A DNA stretch of 64,000 nt from Gemmatimonadota bacterium (GTDB taxonomy: Bacteria > Gemmatimonadota > Gemmatimonadetes > Longimicrobiales > Gaopeijiaceae): assembly GCA_022571515.1 (NCBI GenBank), contig JACZXQ010000016.1, forward strand, positions 1 to 64,000, written 5' to 3'. How positions within the stretch are numbered: position 1 is the first letter of the stretch; every line of letters starts with the position of its first letter. The notes under the pieces are model-generated. The model was given only the letters and a program-made list of their open reading frames with translations, ran no database searches and was not told where the DNA came from. Of the stretch, positions 53,225-61,332 are shown piece by piece. The position numbers and the translations under genes were made by a program.

Positions 53225-55417
53225 ATGGCGAGAAACGGCATCCCCCGACACGCGCTCCCGAGTCACCTCCGGGCGGGCGTCCTCCTGGCATTTCTGGCCA
53301 CCCTCTTGTCCTGTCGGACCGCGATCCCTGAGAGGGCGGGAGAGCCGCCGGGCACACTGCCGCAGGAGGTCCGGATACGACGAACCACCTTCGGAGTCCC
53401 TCATGTCATGGGCGAGAGTCTGGCGTCCATGGCCTTCGGTCTCGCTTGGGTCATGATGGAGGACTACCGAGAGCGGGTGCCGGAGTTGATTCTCAAATCC
53501 AATGGAAGGTGGGGCTTGGCGGTGGGGAGAGAGGGGCTGGACGGAGATTCTTCAGGACGAATGGCCCATGACCTGGCCGTCCGGACCCATGATCTCCTGC
53601 CGGCGGACGTTCGGGATATCCTGAAGGGCTTTGCCGCCGGTGTGAACCACTATATCGAGCTCCATGGTGAGGAGCTTCCGGAGTGGGTCCGGCCCGAGTT
53701 CACCGCCCATGACGTCGCGGCCCGGGATATCGCCGTGTGGAGTAGTGGCGCGGAGAGGCGATTCCAGGCCAGTCGGGAGGGCGCACTAGACCCGGCTGAG
53801 GGCGAACAGTCTTGGGAGGGGCCTGGTCCCGTCACCGCGTCGGACATTGGCTCCAACGCCTGGGCCTTCGGGCCTGAGCGAACCCGGTCCGGCTATGCCG
53901 TCCTGGTCCGGAATCCTCATCTCTCCTTCACCTCGGGCTACTACGAGGCCCACATCACGGTTCCTGGGATCGTGAACTTTTATGGGGATTTCCGGCTTGG
54001 AGGCCCCTTCTCCATCATCGGGGGATTCAACGATAAGCTGGGATGGTCCACCACCAACAACGCTCCGGACCTGGCCGTGGTTTACGCCCTCTTGAAGGAT
54101 CCGGACCGCTCGGACCACTATCTTTTCGATGGCGGCTCGGTGCCCCTGGAGGTCCGGCGGGTCACCGTGGAGTACCGGGGCTGGGGATCGGTTCGAGCTA
54201 GGACCAAGGAGTTCCGCTTCTCCCCTTTGGGCCCGGTTCTTCACGAGACGGCGGACACGATTTTCGTGCTGAAGACCCACGCGCTCGGCCGGTATCGTTT
54301 GGGCGAGCAGTGGCTTCGCATGATGCAGGCAGGAAACCTGGAGGAGTGGAAGGAGGCTATGCGGATCCAGGCCAAGACCAACTCCAACTTCACCTACGCA
54401 GATGCCGACGGGAACATCTTCTATGTCTGGAACGCCGCGATGCCCGCCCTCCCCCACGAGCCTTCGGACGACGGCGTGGTGTTCGCTTCCGGAAGCGCCG
54501 ACGTCTGGACCAGTTTGTACCCTTGGGACGATCTGCCTCAGCTTCAGAATCCGGAAGGCGGGTACGTCCAGAACTCCAACGATCCCTTTCACTTTACGAA
54601 CCTCAACGAGCCGTTCGACCCTGATGGTTTTCCCCCCAACTTCCCTGAGCCCCGGCTCCGGCTTCGAAGCCAGAACTCCCTGGGCCTGATCCACAATGAG
54701 CGAGTGTTTAGCTTGGAAGAGATCGTGGCTCTCAAGCACTCCATGGGAATGACGCTGGCCGAGCGGGTCAAAGACGACCTGGTTGCCGCCGTGGTCGGGG
54801 GGACGCCGACCCGAGAAATGGCACGGGCTGCGGAGCTCTTGTCCGCCTGGGACAACCGGGTGGCTCGAGACAGCCGGGGGGCCACACTTTTCAAGCTTTG
54901 GGCAGGCCGGTACTTCTCCCGGACCGACCCGGATCGACGGTATCAGGAGTCCTGGAGTCCGGACGCTCCTACAGAGACACCTCGGGGACTCGGGGACAGC
55001 GACGCGGCGGTTGAAGCCTTCGGCTGGGCCGTGGACGAGACCACGGATCGGTTCGGATCCTGGGATGTGGCCTGGGGCGACGCCCACAGAATTCGCGCCG
55101 GGGACATCGACCTCCCAGTCGGCGGCTGTGCGGGTGCTTTGGGGTGCTTCCGCGTCCTGGGATTCACCGAGGACGACGATGGGAAATACAGGGCGGTCAG
55201 GGGCGACGCATGGGTCTTCGCCGTGGAGTTCGGCCCAACGCCCCGAGCCTACTCCGTCCTCTTGTATGGGAACAGCAACCAGGAAGAGTCACCCTACTTC
55301 TATAACCAGGCCGAGTTGTTCGCGGACAACCGCATGAAGGCGGTCGCCTTCACGGAGGAGGACATCGAAGAGCATCTCGCGGAACAGTACCGTCCCGGCG
55401 AGCGGCACGAGCCGTAG
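53225..55417 (+). CDS. Penicillin acylase family (Ntn-hydrolase) lipoprotein
   Basis: A 730-residue lipoprotein precursor. The lipobox LLSC places Cys30. The N-terminal subunit region (45-209) is followed by the Ntn nucleophile Ser210 (IGSNAWAFGPERT), where autocleavage yields the beta subunit. Downstream family blocks are GPFSIIGGFNDKLGWSTTNN, and a LHETADTIF segment with KTNSNFTYADADGNIFY. Such enzymes hydrolyse amide bonds of beta-lactams, acyl-homoserine lactones or N-acyl amino acids. ATG 53225 matches the signal-peptide start. It lies 220 bases after tRNA-Asn, stands alone on its strand, and its substrate is unknown. Confidence 0.9.
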   Translation: MARNGIPRHALPSHLRAGVLLAFLATLLSCRTAIPERAGEPPGTLPQEVRIRRTTFGVPHVMGESLASMAFGLAWVMMEDYRERVPELILKSNGRWGLAVGREGLDGDSSGRMAHDLAVRTHDLLPADVRDILKGFAAGVNHYIELHGEELPEWVRPEFTAHDVAARDIAVWSSGAERRFQASREGALDPAEGEQSWEGPGPVTASDIGSNAWAFGPERTRSGYAVLVRNPHLSFTSGYYEAHITVPGIVNFYGDFRLGGPFSIIGGFNDKLGWSTTNNAPDLAVVYALLKDPDRSDHYLFDGGSVPLEVRRVTVEYRGWGSVRARTKEFRFSPLGPVLHETADTIFVLKTHALGRYRLGEQWLRMMQAGNLEEWKEAMRIQAKTNSNFTYADADGNIFYVWNAAMPALPHEPSDDGVVFASGSADVWTSLYPWDDLPQLQNPEGGYVQNSNDPFHFTNLNEPFDPDGFPPNFPEPRLRLRSQNSLGLIHNERVFSLEEIVALKHSMGMTLAERVKDDLVAAVVGGTPTREMARAAELLSAWDNRVARDSRGATLFKLWAGRYFSRTDPDRRYQESWSPDAPTETPRGLGDSDAAVEAFGWAVDETTDRFGSWDVAWGDAHRIRAGDIDLPVGGCAGALGCFRVLGFTEDDDGKYRAVRGDAWVFAVEFGPTPRAYSVLLYGNSNQEESPYFYNQAELFADNRMKAVAFTEEDIEEHLAEQYRPGERHEP

Positions 55418-55752
55418 GTTCCGTGCGAGCATGCGGCATCGACGCCCGCGGTCACGGGCCTAGCTCGCGTGACCAAAGTCTGCGGGACGGAGTTCGCTGC
55501 CCCGTTTCGAAGTCGCGGGAGGCTCGGGCCGTTCAGAGCTCGAAGACGGTACACGCGTTTCAGTTGGAACGTTTCGGCAGCTTTCCTGCGATGCCGGAGT
55601 CGTGCGCATCACCCACGCCCATGGCGGCCTTGCAGATCGGCGAGCACCGCGGTGCCTCAGGATCGCAGTACGCGGCTCGTATGAAAGTCTTGCGCCGCCA
55701 GTCGAATGATTTGGGCCGCTGAAGAATTGGTTCCACTCCGGCTCGACGGACA
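55418..55752. other. Intergenic stretch between two convergent genes
   Basis: No convincing gene is seen. A perfect 7-base inverted repeat GGTCACG/CGTGACC (55450-55456 and 55468-55474) with an 11-base loop lies 33 bases past the acylase stop. It has no T-run, so it is a weak terminator candidate at best. Short open frames on both strands have no family resemblance. Confidence 0.5.
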
Positions 55753-57213
55753 CTACTCCGACACGGGCCGGCTCCGGAGCGCCTCGATCTCGTCGATCTC
55801 CCGGGGCACGTCCGTGATACGCTCGAGTCCCTCCGTGGTAAGAACGTAGTTGTCCTCGATGCGCACGCCGATGTTCACGTACCGATCCACGGACGCCTGT
55901 GCGTACACGATGAGCGCGCGGTTGCGCGGGGTGTCGGGAAGACCCTCGAACACGGTTTCTCGCACGTAGATACCGGGCTCGATCGTGAACACGTCTCCCG
56001 CCTGAAAGCGGCGGGGTCCGGTCGCGAACTGGGATGGATCGTGAACGTCGAGTCCGATTCCGTGGAAGAATCCGTGATAGACGTACAGGTACCACTGCGG
56101 GCAGGTGCCGTCGTCGTTGGCCCACGCACCAGGGCAGAGCCCCGATGGGGCGTCGAAGCTTGCGTCGACACTCTCGATCAAGCCGAGCTTGACAAGGCCA
56201 TTCTTGAGAACGCCATAGGCTGCGTCCGTGGGCGCGCTTCTTGGAGCGTTTGGCTCGATGACACGCTCGGCTGCCTTCTGGGCCGCCAGAACGATTTCGT
56301 AGACATCACGATGGGTACGCGAGAATTCGAGGTCGACCGGCACGGTGCGCGTGATGTCCGCCGAATACCCCTGGTAATAGGCGGCGACATCCATGAGCAC
56401 GACTTCGCCGGATTTGGCGACGCGCGTCCCTGCCGGGTAGTGGAGCACGGTAGAGTTGGGCCCCGATCCCACGATGGACGAGTAACCGGGCGAGTCCGCG
56501 CCGAGTTTGCGGTATTCAGCCTCCATCACGGCCTGGATCTCGCTCTCGCGGATGCCCGGACGGATTGCGCGCATGGCCGCCTCGTGCGCGCGCGAGGACA
56601 TGTCCGCGGCAGTCTTCAGCAGGGCGATTTCCGCATCGCTCTTCTTCGCCCGGAGCTCGTCGACCCACTGGTTGCTCTCGCTGACGCGCAGCCCGGGGTG
56701 GGCGGCTACGAGGCCCCGAAAGAAGTTGCGGCCCGCTGTGAGCGAGTCCTGAGCGCTGTATTCGTTCGACTGGACGTCCGGCACTGAATAAACCGGAAGG
56801 CCCTCATCGATCACGGATTCGACGTACCGGCGCAGTTCATCGTTGTAGCGGGCATCGAGGCCCAGCCGTTCGGAGATCTGGTCCAGCGTAGCACGCTTGC
56901 CGTTGTAGAGGGCGGTCCGCGCGTTGCCCTGCTCAACGAATAGCGTCGAGGTCGTTCGCCCGTCTCGGCGCACCATCACGAAGGCGGCATTCGACTCCAA
57001 GAACCCGGTCAGATACCGGAAGGCTGGATGCTGGTAGAACGGCGGCCAATGGCGCACGGGCGCTCGGCCGCCGAAGGCGATCACAACGCCATCGCCCATC
57101 CGCTCGGCGAGCGCGGCCCGCCTGGCCGCGTACTCCTCGGACGTAATCTGGGCCTCGAGGGATGGCGCCAGGACGACCAGTGCCAGCCAAGCCAAAGTGC
57201 GGGACAATCTCAT
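55753..57213 (-). CDS. M24 family Xaa-Pro aminopeptidase, secreted
   Basis: A 486-residue protein with a signal peptide (ending LEAQ near 22), an N-terminal creatinase-like domain and the pita-bread peptidase domain. Metal ligands are all visible: Asp275 (MDVAAYY), Asp286 (SADITRT), His384 (FFHGIGLDVHD), Glu412 (TIEPGIYV) and Glu453 (RIEDNYV). It removes N-terminal residues before proline. Its secretion signal fits extracellular peptide use. The stop region is convergent with the acylase gene. Confidence 0.92.
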   Translation of the reverse strand: MRLSRTLAWLALVVLAPSLEAQITSEEYAARRAALAERMGDGVVIAFGGRAPVRHWPPFYQHPAFRYLTGFLESNAAFVMVRRDGRTTSTLFVEQGNARTALYNGKRATLDQISERLGLDARYNDELRRYVESVIDEGLPVYSVPDVQSNEYSAQDSLTAGRNFFRGLVAAHPGLRVSESNQWVDELRAKKSDAEIALLKTAADMSSRAHEAAMRAIRPGIRESEIQAVMEAEYRKLGADSPGYSSIVGSGPNSTVLHYPAGTRVAKSGEVVLMDVAAYYQGYSADITRTVPVDLEFSRTHRDVYEIVLAAQKAAERVIEPNAPRSAPTDAAYGVLKNGLVKLGLIESVDASFDAPSGLCPGAWANDDGTCPQWYLYVYHGFFHGIGLDVHDPSQFATGPRRFQAGDVFTIEPGIYVRETVFEGLPDTPRNRALIVYAQASVDRYVNIGVRIEDNYVLTTEGLERITDVPREIDEIEALRSRPVSE

Positions 57214-57243
57214 GGGACCTCACGGTTGCTGTCGGGCATCGTG

Positions 57244-58203
57244 TCAGTGGTGCCGATCGAGGAACTCGAGCACGGCGGCGAAGAGAGTATCGGGCTGCTC
57301 GATGAACGGGAAGTGACCGGAGTTCTCGATCACCACGAGTTCGGAGTTCGGCAGGCGTTCGTCGAGAGCCGTTCCCCCGATCTCGGCAGCAGGCTCAGCG
57401 GCGCCGTAGATGATCAGTGTCGGGACGTCGACGCCGGTGAGGGCGTCCTGTAGATCGAAGCCTGTCAGGTCCGCCATCATGTATCCGAATTGCGCGCTCC
57501 GGGATGTATAGTCGTCCGGAACGTAGATTCGCAGCTCGTTGATGAGCGATCGGTCGTGGAACTGCGCTTTGAAGGATGTGCGCAACAGCTCCGCGATGGC
57601 CTCGGGCCGTTGCTGGGCGAACGCCTCCGTCTGACGGATGATCTCCATCTCCGCGCGGTCTGCGTCCGTCACCAATTCGGCGAGCGCCTGCTCTTCTCGC
57701 TGCCAGAGCGCGGTACTCGGGCTCATCGGATTCAGGAGGATGAGGGACCTGAGGTTGTCGCCGTAACGGATCGCGTAGTTCATCGCGAGCAGGCCGCCCC
57801 ATGAATGTCCCATGAGGTGGATACGCTGGAGCCCGAGGGTCGTTCGAAGGGCCTCGATGTCGTCGACGTAGGTCTGCAGGCGCACGCTCGCGCTGTCCAC
57901 CTCGGGCGCCGACCGGCCGCTCAAGCGTTGATCATAAAAGATCAGCTCGTGTGTCTCAGCCAGCGGTTCCAGGTGGGGAAGCAGGTACCCGTGCTCCAGC
58001 ATCGGGCCGCCATGGACCACGATGATGGGCTCGCCCTCGCCCATGCGAGTCACGAACAACCCGGTTCCATTGATGGGCGTCAGTTCCGGTGCGGGTAGCG
58101 TCTCCGCCGTTTCCGCGGATGGTTCGCACGCGAGGAGGGCGGCACCTAGGCAGAGCGCAGGAGCAAGGCGCGGCCTGCCGCGCCGGATCGTCTCAAACCC
58201 CAT
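57244..58203 (-). CDS. Alpha/beta-hydrolase lipoprotein, S33 proline-iminopeptidase-like
   Basis: A 319-residue lipoprotein (LLAC, Cys26) with the alpha/beta-hydrolase fold. The oxyanion loop is HGGP (64-67), the nucleophile is Ser134 in GHSWGG, and the catalytic histidine is in NSGHFPFIE near the end. The usual acid after strand 7 reads YGAAEPAAE, so the acid residue may be a glutamate. ATG 58203 is preceded by a GGAGGAGG sequence about eleven bases away; a much longer frame upstream has no resemblance. It follows the prolyl aminopeptidase theme of its M24 neighbour, 30 bases away on the same strand. Confidence 0.88.
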   Translation of the reverse strand: MGFETIRRGRPRLAPALCLGAALLACEPSAETAETLPAPELTPINGTGLFVTRMGEGEPIIVVHGGPMLEHGYLLPHLEPLAETHELIFYDQRLSGRSAPEVDSASVRLQTYVDDIEALRTTLGLQRIHLMGHSWGGLLAMNYAIRYGDNLRSLILLNPMSPSTALWQREEQALAELVTDADRAEMEIIRQTEAFAQQRPEAIAELLRTSFKAQFHDRSLINELRIYVPDDYTSRSAQFGYMMADLTGFDLQDALTGVDVPTLIIYGAAEPAAEIGGTALDERLPNSELVVIENSGHFPFIEQPDTLFAAVLEFLDRHH

Positions 58204-58383
58204 CCGATTCCCCGACCTCCTCCACGACCTCGAGTTCGTCACGACTGTTGGATCGAGCCCTAGAATTGTGCTCGAACCGGAGCGGCGCAACCGGGCAAGC
58301 CGCCCGCATCTCGCCCTCGGAGGTGCTACGGCGCATCCCGTTATCTTAGCGGACTCTCGTACAAAACCTTCGCTCCGGCTCCT

Positions 58384-59688
58384 TTGAGACACTCGAACCG
58401 CTACATCTTCTTTTTCTGGCTCCCCCTCGCGGCTACCTGGGTGATGATGGCGATGGAGGGGCCGTTTCTCGCGGCCCTCATCGCCCGGCTGGCCGATCCC
58501 AAGTTCAACCTCGCCGCCCACGGGGTCGCCTTCGCGCTGGCGATCCTCATCGAGGCGCCGGTCATCATGCTCATGAGTGCGGCCACCGCGTTGGTGGTCG
58601 ACGGACATAGTTACCGCAAGCTTCGCACCTTCACGTTTGGGCTGAGCGCGCTCGCGACCGGACTGCTCCTCCTCGTGCTCTTCCCGCCCGTGTATCGGTG
58701 GCTCGCCATCACCGTGATGCGACTTCCGTCCGAGGTCACGGAACTGATGTATGGGGCCCTCTGGTTCTTCCTGCCCTGGCCCAGCGCGATCGGCTACCGG
58801 CGTTTTCTGCAGGGGGTCCTGATCCGCTCGGGCCGTACGCGTTTGGTGGCCTACGGCACGGTAATCCGAGTCATAGTGATGTCGATCACAGCGACGGTGC
58901 TGTACGTCGCGTTCTCGATTCCGGGCGCCTGGGTGGCGGCTGCGGCTCTGGGGGCCGGCGTTACGGCAGAGGCGGCGGCAGGCCGCTGGATGGCTGCCGC
59001 CACGATCCGAGAGCTGCTGCACCACCCCGATAAGAATGTGCCCGGACGAGCGCCGCTCGGATACGGGCGCATCGCACACTTCTACTACCCGCTGGCGCTC
59101 ACCTCCGTCATCGGCCTGGCCGCTCAACCCATGCTCACGTTCTTCATGGGCAGGTCGCTCGCGCCGATCGAGTCACTTGCGGTTTTTCCGGTGGTGCACG
59201 CCCTCTCGTTCATGTTCCGGGCGCTGGGCCTGAGTTTCCAGGAGGCCGCGATCGCGTTGCTCGGCGACGACCACGAGCACGCCGCGGAGCTGGGCAGGTT
59301 CGGCCTGTGGCTTGGGTTGGCCTCATCGGCCGGACTCGGTGCGGTGGCCTTCACGCCTTTGGCGGGCATCTGGTTCGAGACCATCTCGGGCCTCACGCCC
59401 GAACTGGCCGCCTTCGCGGTGATTCCGACCATGATCCTCGTGCCACTACCGGCGCTCTCGGTTCTGCTTTCCTTCCAGCGTGCCGTCCTGGTAAAGGGCC
59501 TCAGGACACATCCCATCACGGTGGCCACGGTGATCGAGGTGCTCGGAATCGCGCTGCTCTTCGTCGTGTTCGGGTGGGGCGTCGGGCTGGTGGGGGCCAC
59601 AGCCGCCTTCCTCGCCTTCCTGGGAGGGCGCGTGGCCGGCAACGTCTACCTGATCCGGAAGTGCGCGCGCGTGCTGGGGGAGTGGTGA
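58384..59688 (+). CDS. Polytopic membrane protein, MATE/ANK-like transporter
   Basis: A 434-residue protein with about 12 transmembrane helices. It resembles MATE/polysaccharide-flippase or ANK-like transporters (EGPFLAALIARLADPKFNLA near the N-terminus, RALGLSFQEAAIALL in the second half). TTG 58384 is the first start in frame; a good ribosome site is not evident. It faces the S33 hydrolase gene across 180 bases. Its stop is 22 bases before the M28 start. The family call is moderate and the substrate is unknown. Confidence 0.7.
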   Translation: MRHSNRYIFFFWLPLAATWVMMAMEGPFLAALIARLADPKFNLAAHGVAFALAILIEAPVIMLMSAATALVVDGHSYRKLRTFTFGLSALATGLLLLVLFPPVYRWLAITVMRLPSEVTELMYGALWFFLPWPSAIGYRRFLQGVLIRSGRTRLVAYGTVIRVIVMSITATVLYVAFSIPGAWVAAAALGAGVTAEAAAGRWMAAATIRELLHHPDKNVPGRAPLGYGRIAHFYYPLALTSVIGLAAQPMLTFFMGRSLAPIESLAVFPVVHALSFMFRALGLSFQEAAIALLGDDHEHAAELGRFGLWLGLASSAGLGAVAFTPLAGIWFETISGLTPELAAFAVIPTMILVPLPALSVLLSFQRAVLVKGLRTHPITVATVIEVLGIALLFVVFGWGVGLVGATAAFLAFLGGRVAGNVYLIRKCARVLGEW

Positions 59689-59697
59689 CCGCGCAAG

Positions 59698-59703
59698 TAG
59701 ATT
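59698..59703 (+). promoter_or_regulatory. Candidate -10 element of the M28 gene, leaderless
   Basis: TAGATT (four of six matches to TATAAT) ends seven bases before the M28 ATG with no Shine-Dalgarno sequence between, a spacing that would give a leaderless message. Weak evidence on its own. Confidence 0.25.
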
Positions 59704-59710
59704 GGTCTTC

Positions 59711-60766
59711 ATGAAGATGAGTAGTTGGGCGGCGGCGGCCGCGGGGTTGGTGTTCGTGATCGGTGGGACGGGGTGCGCGGCTCAGGAGCCGGGGCAGGCG
59801 AACGAGAGCACGGAGAGCACACGGCAGCGCGTCGAGCGTCTTTTGTCGGCCCTCTCCGCCGACTCGCTCGAGGGGCGCTTCACCGCTTCGCCAGGCGCTC
59901 TCCAGGCCGCTCGCATGATAGCCGATGAGCTGGCGTCGTACGGAGTGGAGCCTGCGGGGGACCGTGGGTTCTTCCAGCTCGTCCCGTTCACGCGTGTTAC
60001 ACGCAGGGGGCGGGAATCCCTGGCCCTGGGCTCCTTCGATGCGGATGATCCTGGTGCCGGGGACGTAGTGGTCGGACGCAACGTCCTGGGCGTGATCCGC
60101 GGCTCCGATCCGTCGGTCGCCGACGAGGCGATCGTCGTGGGTGCCCACTTCGATCACGTCGGGGTTCGGCAGGCCGTTGACGGCGACTCGATCTACAACG
60201 GCGCGGACGATGACGCTTCCGGTGTCGTGGCCGTCTTGGAGGCCGCACGCTCGCTGGCCGCCGGTCCGCCACCCCGCCGCACGGTGGTCTTCGCCCTCTT
60301 CACGGCCGAAGAGATCGGGCTGCTCGGAACGCGATGGTATCTGGACAACCCGGTGGTGCCGCTCGAGCGCACCGTAGCGGAGCTTCAGGTCGAGATGATC
60401 GGCCGGCCGGACTCAATGGTCGGGCACGGGAATCTGTGGTTGACCGGGTACGAGCGCTCCACCATCGGCGAGTTCCTGGCCGCCCGGGGTGTCTCCGTAG
60501 TGGCGGACCCCCGCCCCGACCAGGACTTCTTCCGGCGGAGCGACAACTTCGCGTTCGCCGTGCGGGGTATTCCGGCACACACGCTCTCGTCGTACGGCAT
60601 GCATGAGGACTACCACCGCCCGTCCGACGAGGTCGAGATGGTGGACTTCGACCACATGGTTGCCGCGGTCGAAGCGATCGTGCGCTCCGTGCGTCTCCTG
60701 GCCGACGCCGATGAGGCTCCGAGTTGGCACGAGGGTGGTCGCCCGCAAGCACGGGGACGGAACTGA
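59711..60766 (+). CDS. M28 family zinc aminopeptidase lipoprotein
   Basis: A 351-residue lipoprotein (GTGC, Cys22) with an M28 di-zinc peptidase domain: VGAHFDHVG (His), NGADDDASG (bridging Asp), FTAEEIGLLG (catalytic Glu pair), IGRPDSM (Asp), and SYGMHEDYHRPSDE (His). It removes N-terminal residues from peptides. ATG 59711 is the start of the signal peptide; a TTG-like alternative at 59702 adds three residues. It joins M1, M16, M24 and S33 proteins in a peptide-scavenging set. No operon partner is tightly linked. Confidence 0.92.
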   Translation: MKMSSWAAAAAGLVFVIGGTGCAAQEPGQANESTESTRQRVERLLSALSADSLEGRFTASPGALQAARMIADELASYGVEPAGDRGFFQLVPFTRVTRRGRESLALGSFDADDPGAGDVVVGRNVLGVIRGSDPSVADEAIVVGAHFDHVGVRQAVDGDSIYNGADDDASGVVAVLEAARSLAAGPPPRRTVVFALFTAEEIGLLGTRWYLDNPVVPLERTVAELQVEMIGRPDSMVGHGNLWLTGYERSTIGEFLAARGVSVVADPRPDQDFFRRSDNFAFAVRGIPAHTLSSYGMHEDYHRPSDEVEMVDFDHMVAAVEAIVRSVRLLADADEAPSWHEGGRPQARGRN

Positions 60767-60902
60767 GCGGATCCTCTGGCGAAAGGCGACGTCATGGAGC
60801 CTTACTTCTCTTTGAGAATTGCCCCTCGTAGCCGGGCTCCCTAGGTTCGGGCAGTTCGTCCCGCCGGGATCTGGCTCATTCGGTTGAAGAGGAGAGGTTC
60901 TC

Positions 60903-61319
60903 ATGAACGTGCGATTCCGCAAGCTGGCTCTGGTCGGGTTGGTCCTGGCTCTCGCGGGGGGCGAAGCGCTGTCCGCACAAGACCCGCCCGCGCCGGCCAT
61001 CGTGCAGATCGGCCTGGTCGACGGGCAGATCACCGTATCCCCGGATACCGTGGTAGCGAGACAGGGTCAAGTCGTGGAATGGAGGTTCGACTCCAGCACG
61101 GAGATTCAGCGCTTCAATATCCGGTTCAACTCTGCGGTGCCGTTCGGACAGAGTGCCTCGCAGACCGGCCTGAACGGCAACGGCGGCGAGCCCGGCCGGG
61201 GCACCGTAAGGCCAGAAGCCCCTGTCGGGAGCGTGTACAAGTATGTCATCCGCGTGTTTGTTGGAGCCGGCCCACCTATCGTGCTCGATCCTGAGGTGGA
61301 GATCGGACCACCGACGTGA
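60903..61319 (+). CDS. Secreted protein of unknown function, 138 residues
   Basis: A signal peptide (cleaved near ALSA, residue 24) is followed by a beta-rich domain. The block TVVARQGQVVEWRFDSST resembles cupredoxin-like beta strands, but no copper ligand set (His-Cys-His-Met) is seen. GAGGAG precedes the ATG. It is convergent with the Ser/Thr kinase gene, 13 bases apart. I do not recognise the family. Confidence 0.6.
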   Translation: MNVRFRKLALVGLVLALAGGEALSAQDPPAPAIVQIGLVDGQITVSPDTVVARQGQVVEWRFDSSTEIQRFNIRFNSAVPFGQSASQTGLNGNGGEPGRGTVRPEAPVGSVYKYVIRVFVGAGPPIVLDPEVEIGPPT

Positions 61320-61332
61320 CGCCGGGTAGGCA

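Noticed and set aside
58204-59127. N-terminal extension of the S33 hydrolase frame into the transporter gene
   Set aside because: Overlaps the divergent transporter on the other strand, has no resemblance, and a signal peptide begins at 58203.
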